From: Asterella californica
Taxonomy: Eukaryota; Streptophyta; Marchantiopsida; Marchantiales; Aytoniaceae
Reading direction: 5' to 3'
Length of the DNA stretch: 64,000 nucleotides
Assembly (NCBI GenBank): GCA_036924285.1
Contig: JAYKYS010000002.1
Location: forward strand, 620,001 to 684,000
Shown: one piece after another, positions 46,000-56,145 of the stretch
Position numbering within the stretch: the stretch's first letter is position 1
How the letters are laid out: the number at the start of each line of letters is the position of its first letter
The notes under the pieces: model-generated
The model's input: the letters and a program-made list of their open reading frames with translations, nothing else
Told to the model about the DNA's origin: nothing
Database searches by the model: none
Program-made: the position numbers and the translations under genes

Positions 46000-47300
46000 G
46001 AATCTTGAAAATACGTGCTTGTGAATGTTTCAATACACCTACATACGTTTACTGTATATAGTACCTTTAGAACAAGGTGTTATACAATAGAATTGAGAGG
46101 AGATGCATTTTGTCATTAGAGTAGTGATATGAGTGATACGAGAATAAATATGGTTTCATCTTCATGATTTTTCTTTCGAATAATCGGTTAAATATGGAAA
46201 TGCATAGCAAAAACGGAACAAGACAAACAACGGAATTCAACTAGATGCGTTTTCTAAGCTTCTTGATCATGATTCATTTTGTTGTTATTTTGTAATTATA
46301 CTTTAAGTTAGTGAATAATCTTCTCTTATTGCCCGCGTTGGTAATCCCGAATGACTAAATATGCATGCAACATGTCGCACGTGTAAATACTTGGCAAAAG
46401 GATACAAGAACTCTATTGGGTAGAGTTCACCGAGCAGATTATCCCGTATTGTTTTTTATCAAGATAAGAAAAAAGTGAATTCTTGAGACTAACTTAGAGA
46501 GGTATGTTTAATATTTACCTCTCACTGTAGCCTCATAGAGCAAGGTATGATTAGTTTAGAGGAAAAATGAATTACATATAAAACTAAGGGCATTCAAATA
46601 TAATGAACTAACTAGACTCAAGTGATAATGTACGTTTTACCCGAATCACTAATATGCTTATGAGTACGACAATAACTAACTTTGTTACTCTGTACCGGTC
46701 ACTTGGTTACCACATACAACATTTATGTTTGACAAAACATGCACATTAGTTTATCATTTCATTTGAATTCGCTTTTCAATATTTATCTGCGATGCGATAT
46801 ATCAAATGCATCACCATTTTATGGAAAGACCTCACGTATCACGACCTCCTCCTCGGTTATCACCTTTTACGTACAGGGGTGTTTGTGAAGCTTCATGATC
46901 AAGATGTAACAGCAATAGTACTTACTTGACCAAGCTTTTACTAACTTTCAAGAGTTAAGAGTTACAATAACTGCGGAAAATAAACGTGGGGCCGGTGCTG
47001 AGCGTCACATCTGCCTTTCGGAAAGAACAGAATTTGACAAGACAAGATTTCGTCAGTAGTCTTCAAACTGATATTGCATGCAAACTGAACTTCTGTGAAC
47101 TTTTGTTTTTCTTTTGTTATCAGAGAATTATATAAGTGTTAAATAAAATATATATATATTAAATAGATATAAATAATTAAAATATTCTTTAAATATTATT
47201 TATTAATCCATGCCTAGAAACACGAAGAGCGCAGGCAAGATTCCATAAGTGTAAATTGGATTCTTGCACTTCAGAAAGTACAAGTCCGGGGTACTGTACT
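46000..47300. other. AT-rich stretch, no gene seen
   Basis: No ORF of note, no RNA gene and no repeat that I can match elsewhere in the window. Confidence 0.5.
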
Positions 47301-47324
47301 CATGAATATATAAATTTACTGGTA

Positions 47325-47433
47325 TTTAATTTAATACTTAACCCTTCCGGTAGTATTAAATTAAACGGACATGCATTTCCCCCTCTTCCGAAATGCATGT
47401 ACTTGGACTCATGACTATATCATGAGTCCAAGT
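47325..47433. repeat. Three consecutive perfect hairpins
   Basis: Hairpin 1: arms TTTAATTTAATACT (47325-47338) and AGTATTAAATTAAA (47352-47365). Hairpin 2: ACATGCATTTC (47369-47379) and GAAATGCATGT (47390-47400), with CCCTCTTCC in the loop. Hairpin 3: ACTTGGACTCATGA (47401-47414) and TCATGAGTCCAAGT (47420-47433). All three have perfect arms and lie end to end. Non-coding. Confidence 0.85.
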
Positions 47434-47536
47434 CAAGAAGTGCGTCCACTCGGGAAACCTACGTTACGGTAGCACCATGACGAACTCTTGCTTCCAACTT
47501 TTGCCCCGGTAACTTTCTTGATCATTCTGCCTACTA

Positions 47537-47632
47537 GCAAGTCACTGACATTGGCAAGACTACTTGGGTACGTAAGTGCAGTAGGCAAGTCACTGACATT
47601 GGCAAGACTACTTGGGTACGTAAGTGCTGTGT
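47537..47632. repeat. 48-bp tandem duplication
   Basis: GCAAGTCACTGACATTGGCA and the bases that follow (to ACGTAAGTGC) occur at 47537 and again at 47585. The copies are essentially identical, so the duplication is recent. Confidence 0.9.
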
Positions 47633-48033
47633 ACACTCCGGAACGAAAGGAGAAACTACGGAGTACGGACCATATTTTTCAGTTGTATTTATATTTAATA
47701 GAAGTTTAGTCGAGCGCTCCAGGCTCCTGCATTCTTTGTATTCTCAACCAGTTGGAATTGAAAAGAGGACTAGCAGGATTTGGCAGGTTAGAATCTTTCA
47801 AGACAACAAATTATCTGTTAAAAGAATTAGAAAAACTAATAAATGATTAAAATAAACCGACTCCCCGTGCATTATCTTCGGATAATTTTTGGTTCTGAAA
47901 AGTTTTACCCCGACCACTGGTCTATGCTCATTGCGGGCCAGAGAGCGTGAGGTCGAGTCGCTCATGCTGTGCAATGGTAGTACCGGACGGCTGCAGAAAT
48001 TAAAACCCCATGGAGAAACCGCAAAGAGACCTT

Positions 48034-48384
48034 GAACCTCGAGTACGAGTATAAAAGTATAAAAAAGAATATTTTTTTTCCTAGTAGTGTTCTTTGAGTC
48101 CTGAAAAAAATTTCTATTTTGTTCCAAGAAATCTTAGAATTCTCATCTTAACATTCTCTGTAAATACTAAGTACTTTATTTCAAGATGAATCATAACCTG
48201 CAAAGCTGTGAGTAGATTAAGTTTAATTTGATTCTTTATTTCGTAGATTCCAAGTTGAGATGAAGATATAGTGCCAAAATCATTTTAGTTAAGCATTTTA
48301 TGCTAAACGGTTAGATTTATCAGTTCTCGCAAAATAGAGTCTTCTGGGTCACCAGGAGCACTTGTAGTCATACTCGGGGTTTAA
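48034..48384. repeat. MITE-like dispersed repeat, copy 2
   Basis: About 350 bp, in the same orientation as copy 1 and roughly 75% similar by eye. Its right terminus TCATACTCGGGGTTTAA is intact and its left terminus (AACCTCGAGTACGAGT) is degenerate. No target duplication is obvious. Confidence 0.55.
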
Positions 48385-48499
48385 AACAAATCAAACAAAA
48401 GAACTTTATCATTCTTAAGGTAAGATACGATTTGGTACTAAATGGTTTAGACGATTCGATTCCAGTTCGGTTTATCTTTCTCTAATTCAGTTCATTTTA

Positions 48500-48770
48500 G
48501 ACTCGAATTAAACCGAATATTAAAGGAAGGTGCAGCTAATCTGATTCTGATGTAATGTTTTCTGGGTTTGTTTACATCTGCATAGAGAAATTCACTCAAA
48601 ATTTCTCTTATATTAGTTTTAGGAGATGTTCAGAATCAAACTGAGTACTGAAGGAAGGTGCTGCTAATCTGATCCAGATCTACACCGTTATCTTTTGTGA
48701 GTTGTTTACATCTGTATGGAAGAAAATTAACTTAAGGATTTTCTTGACAACGTATTAGTGGTGGGAGCTG
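48500..48770. repeat. Diverged tandem duplication, 128-bp period
   Basis: AGGAAGGTGC(A/T)GCTAATCTGAT starts at 48524 and 48652, and both are followed by GTTTACATCTG(C/T)AT some 50-60 bases later. Similarity is partial. The surroundings are AT-rich and non-coding. Confidence 0.65.
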
Positions 48771-50440
48771 AATCAGTTCTAAAATGGTTCTATAGTTTAT
48801 TTCTAAATAAGTGATTTCGTTCTGGTTTTTAAAGTTTAAATGTTAAATGGTTCGATTCCAAATAACATGGTTTGGTTCTGATTTAATGCTAAAGGTTGGA
48901 AAACAGTTCAGTTTCATTTCGGTCCAGCTTCACCTTTAAGCTTCGATTATGATCACTTCTCCCTCGTATCATCATCATAATAACCAAAACAATTCTATTT
49001 GGGCGAGTCGACACCAAATATCTTGTCGTTTGCTAGTTCTTTCTTTCTAAGTTACATAAACTTTGATGGTAACATAATGAGCTAAACGCAACAAAACCAA
49101 TGACTTGCTTGTTTTTTCTTTTCATATTTGGACGTGTCATTGAGCTATTTTTTCAACCCCATCGACTGGATAATAATACTCTGGATGCATATTTGAAATT
49201 TCTAAACAGTCGTCAATTTTGTCTGGAGCAAACCGATCAACTTTAGCTCGATGGGAGAGCTTACACCTCTCCAACATGTAGGTGCAAGTTTGATGCTCCG
49301 GTCCGCACAAAGGAGCTTTTCTTTCTCAGAAAAGTTTTGGTGCATGTACTACATATAAGCAGTTATTCTCACGATGCGTAGGGTTCCACACTCCGTCCAA
49401 AGTACATTCAGAGTTAACTCTACTCGTATTAATTAGATTCTGCAGGAATCCTTATCGTAATGAGAAATAACATTATGTTATTATTTTTATGTACAGCAGG
49501 GGAATGAAGATGAGTAGAGTTAAAGTCTTGCAAAAGTACTCCATGACAAAATAGAGTGCAGGCCTTCACGTGATGCATAAGGTCTAGCTTTCGATGAAAG
49601 GTACTTCATGAAGAACCGGAGTCAAACATATTTGTAATATAACATTTTCAGTAATACTAATAACGATATTCTCGTCATGCATAAGGTCTGGCTTGCGGTG
49701 GAAGGTATTCCATGACGAAATAGAGTCAAGCTAATCTAACATTTAGCTTTGACTTCAATGTGCTTCTCAAGATGCGTAAGGTACTGCATGACAAGATTAG
49801 AAATCAAATACATTATTTGTATGATATGTATGGACTGACTTTCAATCGAAGATATTCCATAACGATTAGAGTCAAGCTAATAAGAAAGTGACACAATGAA
49901 TGTCCCAACAGACGAAACATTGTGTACACCACTCCACCACCATTCTACAACAACTACATGACGAATAGAATCATGCTAATAATATACTACCAAAGCGCAT
50001 ATCCGGCCCGGAGCCGGAAGGCGCCAAGCGTGAAGGAAGGAGATAAATATAGGAACAAGATTCGTGAATCTTTGCATTATAAAATTAAAAAGTGAATTGT
50101 AAATTTAATAACGTATGTTTTATGGATCTGGTTAAATTATCACGGCAGTTAAAGTACTGTTTTGAAAACAAACAAGATGAGATGCGCAGCCAGTGATAAT
50201 AGTAATTATTAAATAGAAAATATAAATAAAAGACATCTAAAGATAAAATTGAAAACATGCGTCAACTATCACATGTACTTTATTACATGAACTATTTACG
50301 TTCTGTCAAGAGCCAAACAGCCTTAGAACCTTCTACATGTACACCATAAAACACATAAACCATAAGTCAAGTATATGAAAAGAACCACATCTTGCTATAG
50401 ATTAAACCGTATGGGATATAAAGTATTATTTAATTTAAGT
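48771..50440. other. AT-rich non-coding stretch with degenerate short repeats
   Basis: Between about 49570 and 49890 a phrase like GCATAAGGTCT(A/G)GCTT..GAAGGTA(T/C)T(C/T)CATGA..AGAGTCAA recurs about four times at irregular spacing of 60-110 bp, in various states of decay. No gene seen. Confidence 0.45.
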
Positions 50441-50444
50441 ATAT

Positions 50445-50536
50445 TTTTAATTTATGACCAAGCTCTTCTGTTTAGAAGAGTTTGGTCATAAATTAAAAGA
50501 TATCTAAATTACCCCTCTTCCGAACTTGGAAGAGGG
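50445..50536. repeat. Two adjacent hairpins, 25-bp and 9-bp arms
   Basis: The first has arms at 50445-50469 and 50474-50498 around the loop GTTT, pairing 24 of 25. The second has CCCTCTTCC (50513-50521) and GGAAGAGGG (50528-50536) around GAACTT. The tag TGAATAT follows. It belongs with the related hairpins at 50954, 51823, 52165 and 53178. Confidence 0.85.
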
Positions 50537-50953
50537 TGAATATACATAGATAATAACAACACCAAAAGCACCATCGCACAATGACGGAACAGAGTCACGC
50601 TAATAACAAGCGACAAAAGTCTCAAATCAGTCTTTACACGGAAACCACACGTTTGATGAATAAAGTCCCACGGCCTTGTACATTGAATTCACTTTTTATC
50701 AGAAAATATGTAAATATTATAAAAAATATTTTAAAAAAATATCATAAAAATCAAATTAGTTCATAACTGATATATGTTAATTGATCTCGAAGTTACCAAC
50801 AGATCCAAATGTAAACCATAAGTGAAGGTATTACTGATGCGCTGTTGGGGATATAAGTCTGAGACAGTAATCTTCAAACAGCGTAATTTTGTGAAGACAT
50901 TAATTTAAGTACTAACTATTCTCGTTGGAGAAATTAGAGCATAAATTAATGTA

Positions 50954-50983
50954 CACCTCATGTACTTAAATGTACATGAGGTG
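50954..50983. repeat. Hairpin with perfect 12-bp arms
   Basis: CACCTCATGTAC and GTACATGAGGTG around a 6-nt loop, followed by AATAT. It shares the 3' tag GAGGTGAATAT with neighbouring hairpin repeats. Confidence 0.8.
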
Positions 50984-51822
50984 AATATCCTCTAGTTAGA
51001 GTTAACAACAACAGAAAATAACCAACCGTTTTCCGCTGCACTGTACTCTGCAGTAAAGCTACTACAGAAAAAACAAAAACAGCATGGTGATACGATTTAT
51101 ACCTAGGCACACAATACTTTGTATCCACTCACTTTTTAGTTTTTCTTTTATTTTTAGAAGTAGCGACTGCACACCCATGAAACTTTGTGAATTTTTGGAG
51201 CACCAAAAAGATAAGAGGTCGCCAGACGAAGGACATCCCAGAGGAGACGGCACACTCACTGAGCATCCTTAGGGCCGAACCGCACATTGGTTTTCGTAGG
51301 AAGTTTTTCACTCTCACGTTTGTAATTTTGAGAGTTGGTAATAAATAGGTTCTCCGCAACTGTTTCAATTTTATTTTTTCCAAACAAAAGACTCTTTATC
51401 ATATAGTTTCTCTCTTCTTGGGAGACGAGTTTGGTTTTGAGTTTTTAGATGCTACCACGTGTGAAAACGAGATTACTGTACAACTCCGTGTCAAATCTTA
51501 TGTCCATTTCAGCTATATGAGAGAAAGTCAAGATGATGACTTTTGACTGTGTGGACATAGTCAAAAGTTGAATGTTTAACACAAACGTGATGCGATCCCA
51601 TTTCAATTCGCGATGAAAAACTATGATAATCTACTCTGCTTGGCCATGCTCGAAACAGTACAAATTTTAGAGAAAAACTAGAAACAACTATTGGGAAAAG
51701 CTAGGTGAGGAAAAGCCCTTACAGTGGAAACATTTGAATGAAGTTAAATATATTCATATCCCAACGATTTATTGTGCGGACTAAAAATTTTATTAGTTAA
51801 ACAATAATTAAAAAAGGTGGCA

Positions 51823-51852
51823 CCTTTTCCATTCGTGTGTGAATGGAAAAGG
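51823..51852. repeat. Hairpin with perfect 12-bp arms
   Basis: CCTTTTCCATTC and GAATGGAAAAGG around the loop GTGTGT. Same size class and setting as the other hairpins of this region, but a different sequence. Confidence 0.8.
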
Positions 51853-52164
51853 AAAATGAGGTTTTAGAAGGGCCTATCCGATATTGCGATTGGCATGCTC
51901 TTCATGAAGTAAATTAAATATAACATGGAAAATAACGAGAGGAGATAATAGTTTCTAACTAGTTCAGCAGGGAGAGTATGTGCTAAGCGTGTTAACAATT
52001 ATGCACGCTCAACCATCTTTGGTAAATTTTATTTAAGTTTTTTATTAAAATATATATACATAACTGGACATGAGTTACGAGAAGCTCCAAACATAACCCA
52101 TAAGGGGAGTACGGACCAATTCATCATAGAGACTACAAGTGAAATAGTTTGTTTATGAAAAACA

Positions 52165-52254
52165 TAATTTATTTATTTATCTTTTTTAATAAATAAATTA
52201 ATAATGAATTAAGCTGAATTCCTCTATTTTCACATGGAAGAGGTGAATATGCAT
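52165..52254. repeat. AT-rich hairpin followed by the GGAAGAGGTGAATATGCAT tag
   Basis: Arms at 52165-52177 and 52188-52200 pair over 13 bp, but are low complexity. The tag GGAAGAGGTGAATATGCAT follows at 52236-52254, and recurs exactly at 52677-52695. Confidence 0.6.
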
Positions 52255-53177
52255 GCACATGCACTTCTGGTTGAGGAAAAAAAAGATGATAAGCCTGAAG
52301 AGAAGAACTAAATCTAATAACGCAATTAGAACAGACAATGAAGTGAAGTCTTATTGATTTTGTATATCTATTAATCAGTGTTAGATTATTACTGTTTAAG
52401 AATCAGTTGAATTAAGTAAAATGTATCAAAAATATCAAATAACACTATATTTTAAAAATAAATACTATATATTATATACATAGTGCATGTAAGAACTTGC
52501 CAAGAAAATCTATAAAGCATGTATGTTGAAGCACCCTCCAGGAACCATAAGACTTGCTTTCTTTCTTTTCAATTTTGTTTAAAGTCTAATTTATCATCTA
52601 ACCTTTCCACTGCTAGAGTAGAAAGATTATGTGAAATGAAATTAAACCACTTTGTATATTCTCTTCTCTCAAACTTGGAAGAGGTGAATATGCATCCCAA
52701 ATGAGTGGGGGAGCAAAAAGATACAAAATGACAACCAGAAATATAGGTTTGAAATTCTTTCAAATGATTCGCTGTACATGAGAATTCTTGAAAAAGTAAA
52801 AATGTGCTTACTACACAGACCATAAATTATGGGCGTGCATAACTTACTGCAAAAGCAGTGTGACAAGATAAATCTAAATCTAAAGTTAAATATCTAAATT
52901 TAATTTATTAATTTTACATACGCAATGTTTATTTATTACACAAACCATAAATTAATGGGGCATGCATAACTTACTGTAAAAGCATTGTGCCAAGATAAAT
53001 CCAAATCTAAATTTAATTTACTTAAAAAATTTAAATTTGAATAGTTTTGAGCTAAACGTAACATATGGACTATGAGAAGAGGAAAAACTTATAAGCGTGA
53101 GTTTGTGAGTTCAAACTTAACCCTTTGTATTATACATGAAGATTCTTGATGAATAAAAATTAATTTTTTTAATATAT

Positions 53178-53229
53178 ATTAATTTATGAACTAACATTTC
53201 TTGTGAAAAAGCTTAGCTCATAAATTAAT
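53178..53229. repeat. Hairpin with 17-bp arms, one mismatch
   Basis: ATTAATTTATGAACTAA (53178-53194) and TTAGCTCATAAATTAAT (53213-53229). A degenerate form of the same tag (GGACGAAGTGAATCATCAT) follows near 53262. Confidence 0.75.
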
Positions 53230-53279
53230 GAACATGCATAATACCTCCTCCATCTGAACTTGGACGAAGTGAATCATCA

Positions 53280-54770
53280 TCCCTCTTGGAATTCGGCCAA
53301 AAAAAATCGAAACGTTGTAAGACGGTTGGCTGCCAGAAATGTAGCCATAAGTGAAGAAATTGTTGCTAAGAAGGCGGCGGTACTGTCGCGCTATAGTAAA
53401 TGTCTTTTTTTGGATGACGAACGGTTTTCTTGACGCGCCGATGACTGACCTCGTGCGTAGTCTTATCAGGTCAAAAAGTCACTACTTTTACAAACGTTTG
53501 AATTAACACAGTGGAAATTGTACTCATTAACAGGTTGTAGGTCTAGAGTTCGAGCCCAAGCACCCCTGCACGCAAAAGTACCATAAAAATTGTTCCTTCA
53601 GGACTTCCTTCAGGAGGAGAAATACAGGAGGATCAGTCAGTAGACTCATCTCAGCGCAAGCCAGAGTGAATAATACATGGACAATACGAGGACCTGTAAA
53701 AGAGAACGAGAAAAAAGAGCATGACGAGAAACTTTAAATTTCGATGTCAACGACTGATATTGTGATAAATGACAAGCAAGAATAGAACAAGTGTGAAGAA
53801 AAAAAAGAACATCGAAAAGCCATTCTTCCTCTCCTAAGCAGTCTGGGAAAATAATGCACCCCGGATGCAGCATGCTACTGGAAAACCATGAGGTGAATAA
53901 GCAAATAAGCAAACCAATAGTGTTCCAATACACAGAGTAGACCGATGAGTGCGTGCAAAGCTAAACTTTGGACCAAATATGACTGACCTTTAGTTACTTT
54001 CCAGTAGCATAAACCTCTCCTGGCGGAAATGGCGATACACGATAAAACCGTGCGAAAACATCAAATTTGAAAATGGTTTAGATATATTGGCACGGCAGGT
54101 GAAGAAGCTCTTACAAATCACAATATACCTTTGAAAATGATGTTAACTGAGTAATGACTGAAACACGCAGCACCCCGCGAAAGACATGTAGAGGAAGAGT
54201 AGTGGATTTTCCTCATTGTAGTAGTGGACTACCCCATTTTTTCTTGATTTCACTTTGAGATTTCCATTTTTTTCCACTCTCCATTTCACTTTTCAAACTA
54301 TGATACTTTTCTAAATCTCACTCATGGACTACCTCACTTTTTTTTTATCTCACTTTTGAACTGCCATGTTTTTCCTCTTTCACTCCTCAGACAATTATAG
54401 GTGTAAACACTATATGTATTATAATAAAAAACTAATCAGCTTTTAGTACATATATAAGTTTTATATTTTCATTTATTTAATTGATTACTAGTACATGCAT
54501 CTCGAAGTAATTTCATATAAACTCAAGTGACTATCATATTATTTGATTCTTGCTTTCGAAGTACTTTTTCATGTCTATTGTGTATATTTTTTATTATATA
54601 TGCATAAAATTTGGATGTATAAAAACTAAAAATACAAATATTGAATTGTTTGGTTTTTCCTCACTAAGCACTTTACATGTTCTAATTTAATTGTTTCTTT
54701 TTTGTTCTATTTTATATAGTATCATTATAATAATAATCATTTTATTTCTCTAATATTTGATTTTAAGCAC
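53280..54770. other. Non-coding stretch, pyrimidine-rich part at 54230-54410
   Basis: No supported gene. At 54230-54410 the plus strand is dominated by TTTTT, TCACTTT and CCACTC runs, with the phrase GGACTACC(C/T)CA repeated near 54228 and 54328. A short minus-strand ORF at 53646-53933 has no recognisable features. Confidence 0.45.
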
Positions 54771-54771
54771 A

Positions 54772-55041
54772 ATGTCCATCAGTTTAGACAACTTTGAAAC
54801 ATGTACTAACTACACCTACACTCCGGCTGATTGCATGTTTGATCCAATCACATATCTATCTAGAAGTCAATACACCACTGTTGATCTCCGTATACATGCT
54901 ATAAATGAAGTTCTAAATACATACACTAGAGCAATGGAGACTAATGATGATCTAACATTATCTTACTTCTTAAAAGATGATGCGGCAACCTTCTCACAAC
55001 GTCTAATCACGAGAAGAGTACATAGAGAAAATTGGCTGTGA
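54772..55041 (+). CDS. Hypothetical protein, 89 residues, unrecognised
   Basis: ATG at 54772 opens MSISLDNFETCTNYTYTPADC and ends ...FSQRLITRRVHRENWL. The residue mix is protein-like (no low-complexity runs, balanced charge, three Cys) and contrasts with the AT-rich flanks, so it may be a real small gene or an exon/fragment of a larger one. There is no signal peptide, membrane segment or known motif. I could not find convincing upstream exons. It lies just right of the pyrimidine-rich tract and 190 bp left of a retrotransposon fragment. I do not assign a function. Confidence 0.3.
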   Translation: MSISLDNFETCTNYTYTPADCMFDPITYLSRSQYTTVDLRIHAINEVLNTYTRAMETNDDLTLSYFLKDDAATFSQRLITRRVHRENWL

Positions 55042-55233
55042 ATGGTGGAACTTGAGGTGATTATTTATGCTTATTAGCTTTATCTAGAGTTCTATAAATA
55101 AAAATTTGTATATTTAGTTATAGTTCTAAAATCATCTTCCAATATTTCCGCTCGTTTTTTTCATAGAGAGCTCGTGGTGAAATAGGTACTGAACTCTTTT
55201 CCAGTGAAGATGAAGTCTCATCAGATAAACTTT

Positions 55234-55395
55234 TCACCACTTCTGAGCTGCTTGACGTCTTCGCTCCTTCATAGCTTCCTTTTGTCGTTGGACTTCGTCC
55301 AACAATTGTTCACGGATAAATCTCCATTTCAGCGCTAGCTTTGCCCTTCTGGTCTTCTGGTCTTCTTCAGAAGGCACTGATGCTCCCTCTGACAT
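55234..55395 (-). pseudogene. Gag N-terminal fragment of a tRNA-Asp-primed element (element F)
   Basis: It has 53 codons from ATG 55395 (MSEGASVPSEEDQKTRR) to TGA at 55234-55236, strongly basic and helical (QLLDEVQRQKEAMKERRRQ). It lies 50 bp downstream of the primer-binding site, the position of a gag start. Sequence homology to element F ends left of about 55140, so only the 5' end of the element remains. Confidence 0.55.
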
Positions 55396-55445
55396 ACATG
55401 TCGATGGTTACCCCGTACTGAATTCAAATAAAAGTTAACTTTGTA

Positions 55446-55463
55446 TCTCCGGCAGCGGTGCCA
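55446..55463 (-). other. Element F primer-binding site, tRNA-Asp type
   Basis: The minus strand reads TGGCACCGCTGCCGGAGA, one base from the site of element D. An 18-nt spacer then separates it from a TG at 55482, the same arrangement as in D. Confidence 0.8.
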
Positions 55464-55481
55464 AAAGTTTATGGTTCTATA

Positions 55482-56000
55482 TGGAACAACCCAGAGGAAC
55501 CCAATGTTTCGGTGAGAATCATTCCCACAAAGATACAGTTAACAATTACACAAATTACAGTATAATAACGTCACAATGGTAATTCTAGAAGTTTTCTGTT
55601 ATTCTCACGGAGTAGAATAATATCTGGATGAGAGTCTTTAGTCTTATAAATAACCAAACCCAAGCACAACCTGATAAACTGAATACAAAAAACACCTACT
55701 TACGAGGTCCCCCGAAACTCACTTTCCGGTCGCAATCTGATTTGACTTAGACGCGAGACTAAGTTTATTTTGCAGTTAGAAAACCGCAAAGCAAGATCAC
55801 CCCAAGCCCCAAGACAAGTATGAAATTTCATACTTGCTTTGCCAACGCTACGGTAAACTTAAGTCTTGACATCAAGACTTAGTCTTGATTTAGATGCTTA
55901 TCCAAACCAGCTCGCTTCCTTTGAGTGTGCTTCGTTCCTCCTCTTGACAACATCATAAGCATCTGATCAGAACTAGTCATAGCCATGCACTACCAATACA
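55482..56000 (-). repeat. LTR of element F (outer end uncertain)
   Basis: On the plus strand it starts TGGAACAACCCAG and soon contains CATTCCCACAAAGATA, resembling CGTTCCCACAGAGGAT near the same place in the D LTR. F and D are therefore distant relatives. The right boundary merges into the 3' end of element C without a visible landmark. Confidence 0.6.
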
Positions 56001-56145
56001 CTTAGACAAAATTTACAGAAACAAAATCTTTATTTCCAAATACAAGACAAAGCTACAAAGTCCATCGGTCCAAATCGCCTCAAGTTGCAACTCGTATGGT
56101 TCGACGTTCCTTCACTCCTCGCTGGAAGGAGATGGCCTCATCTTG

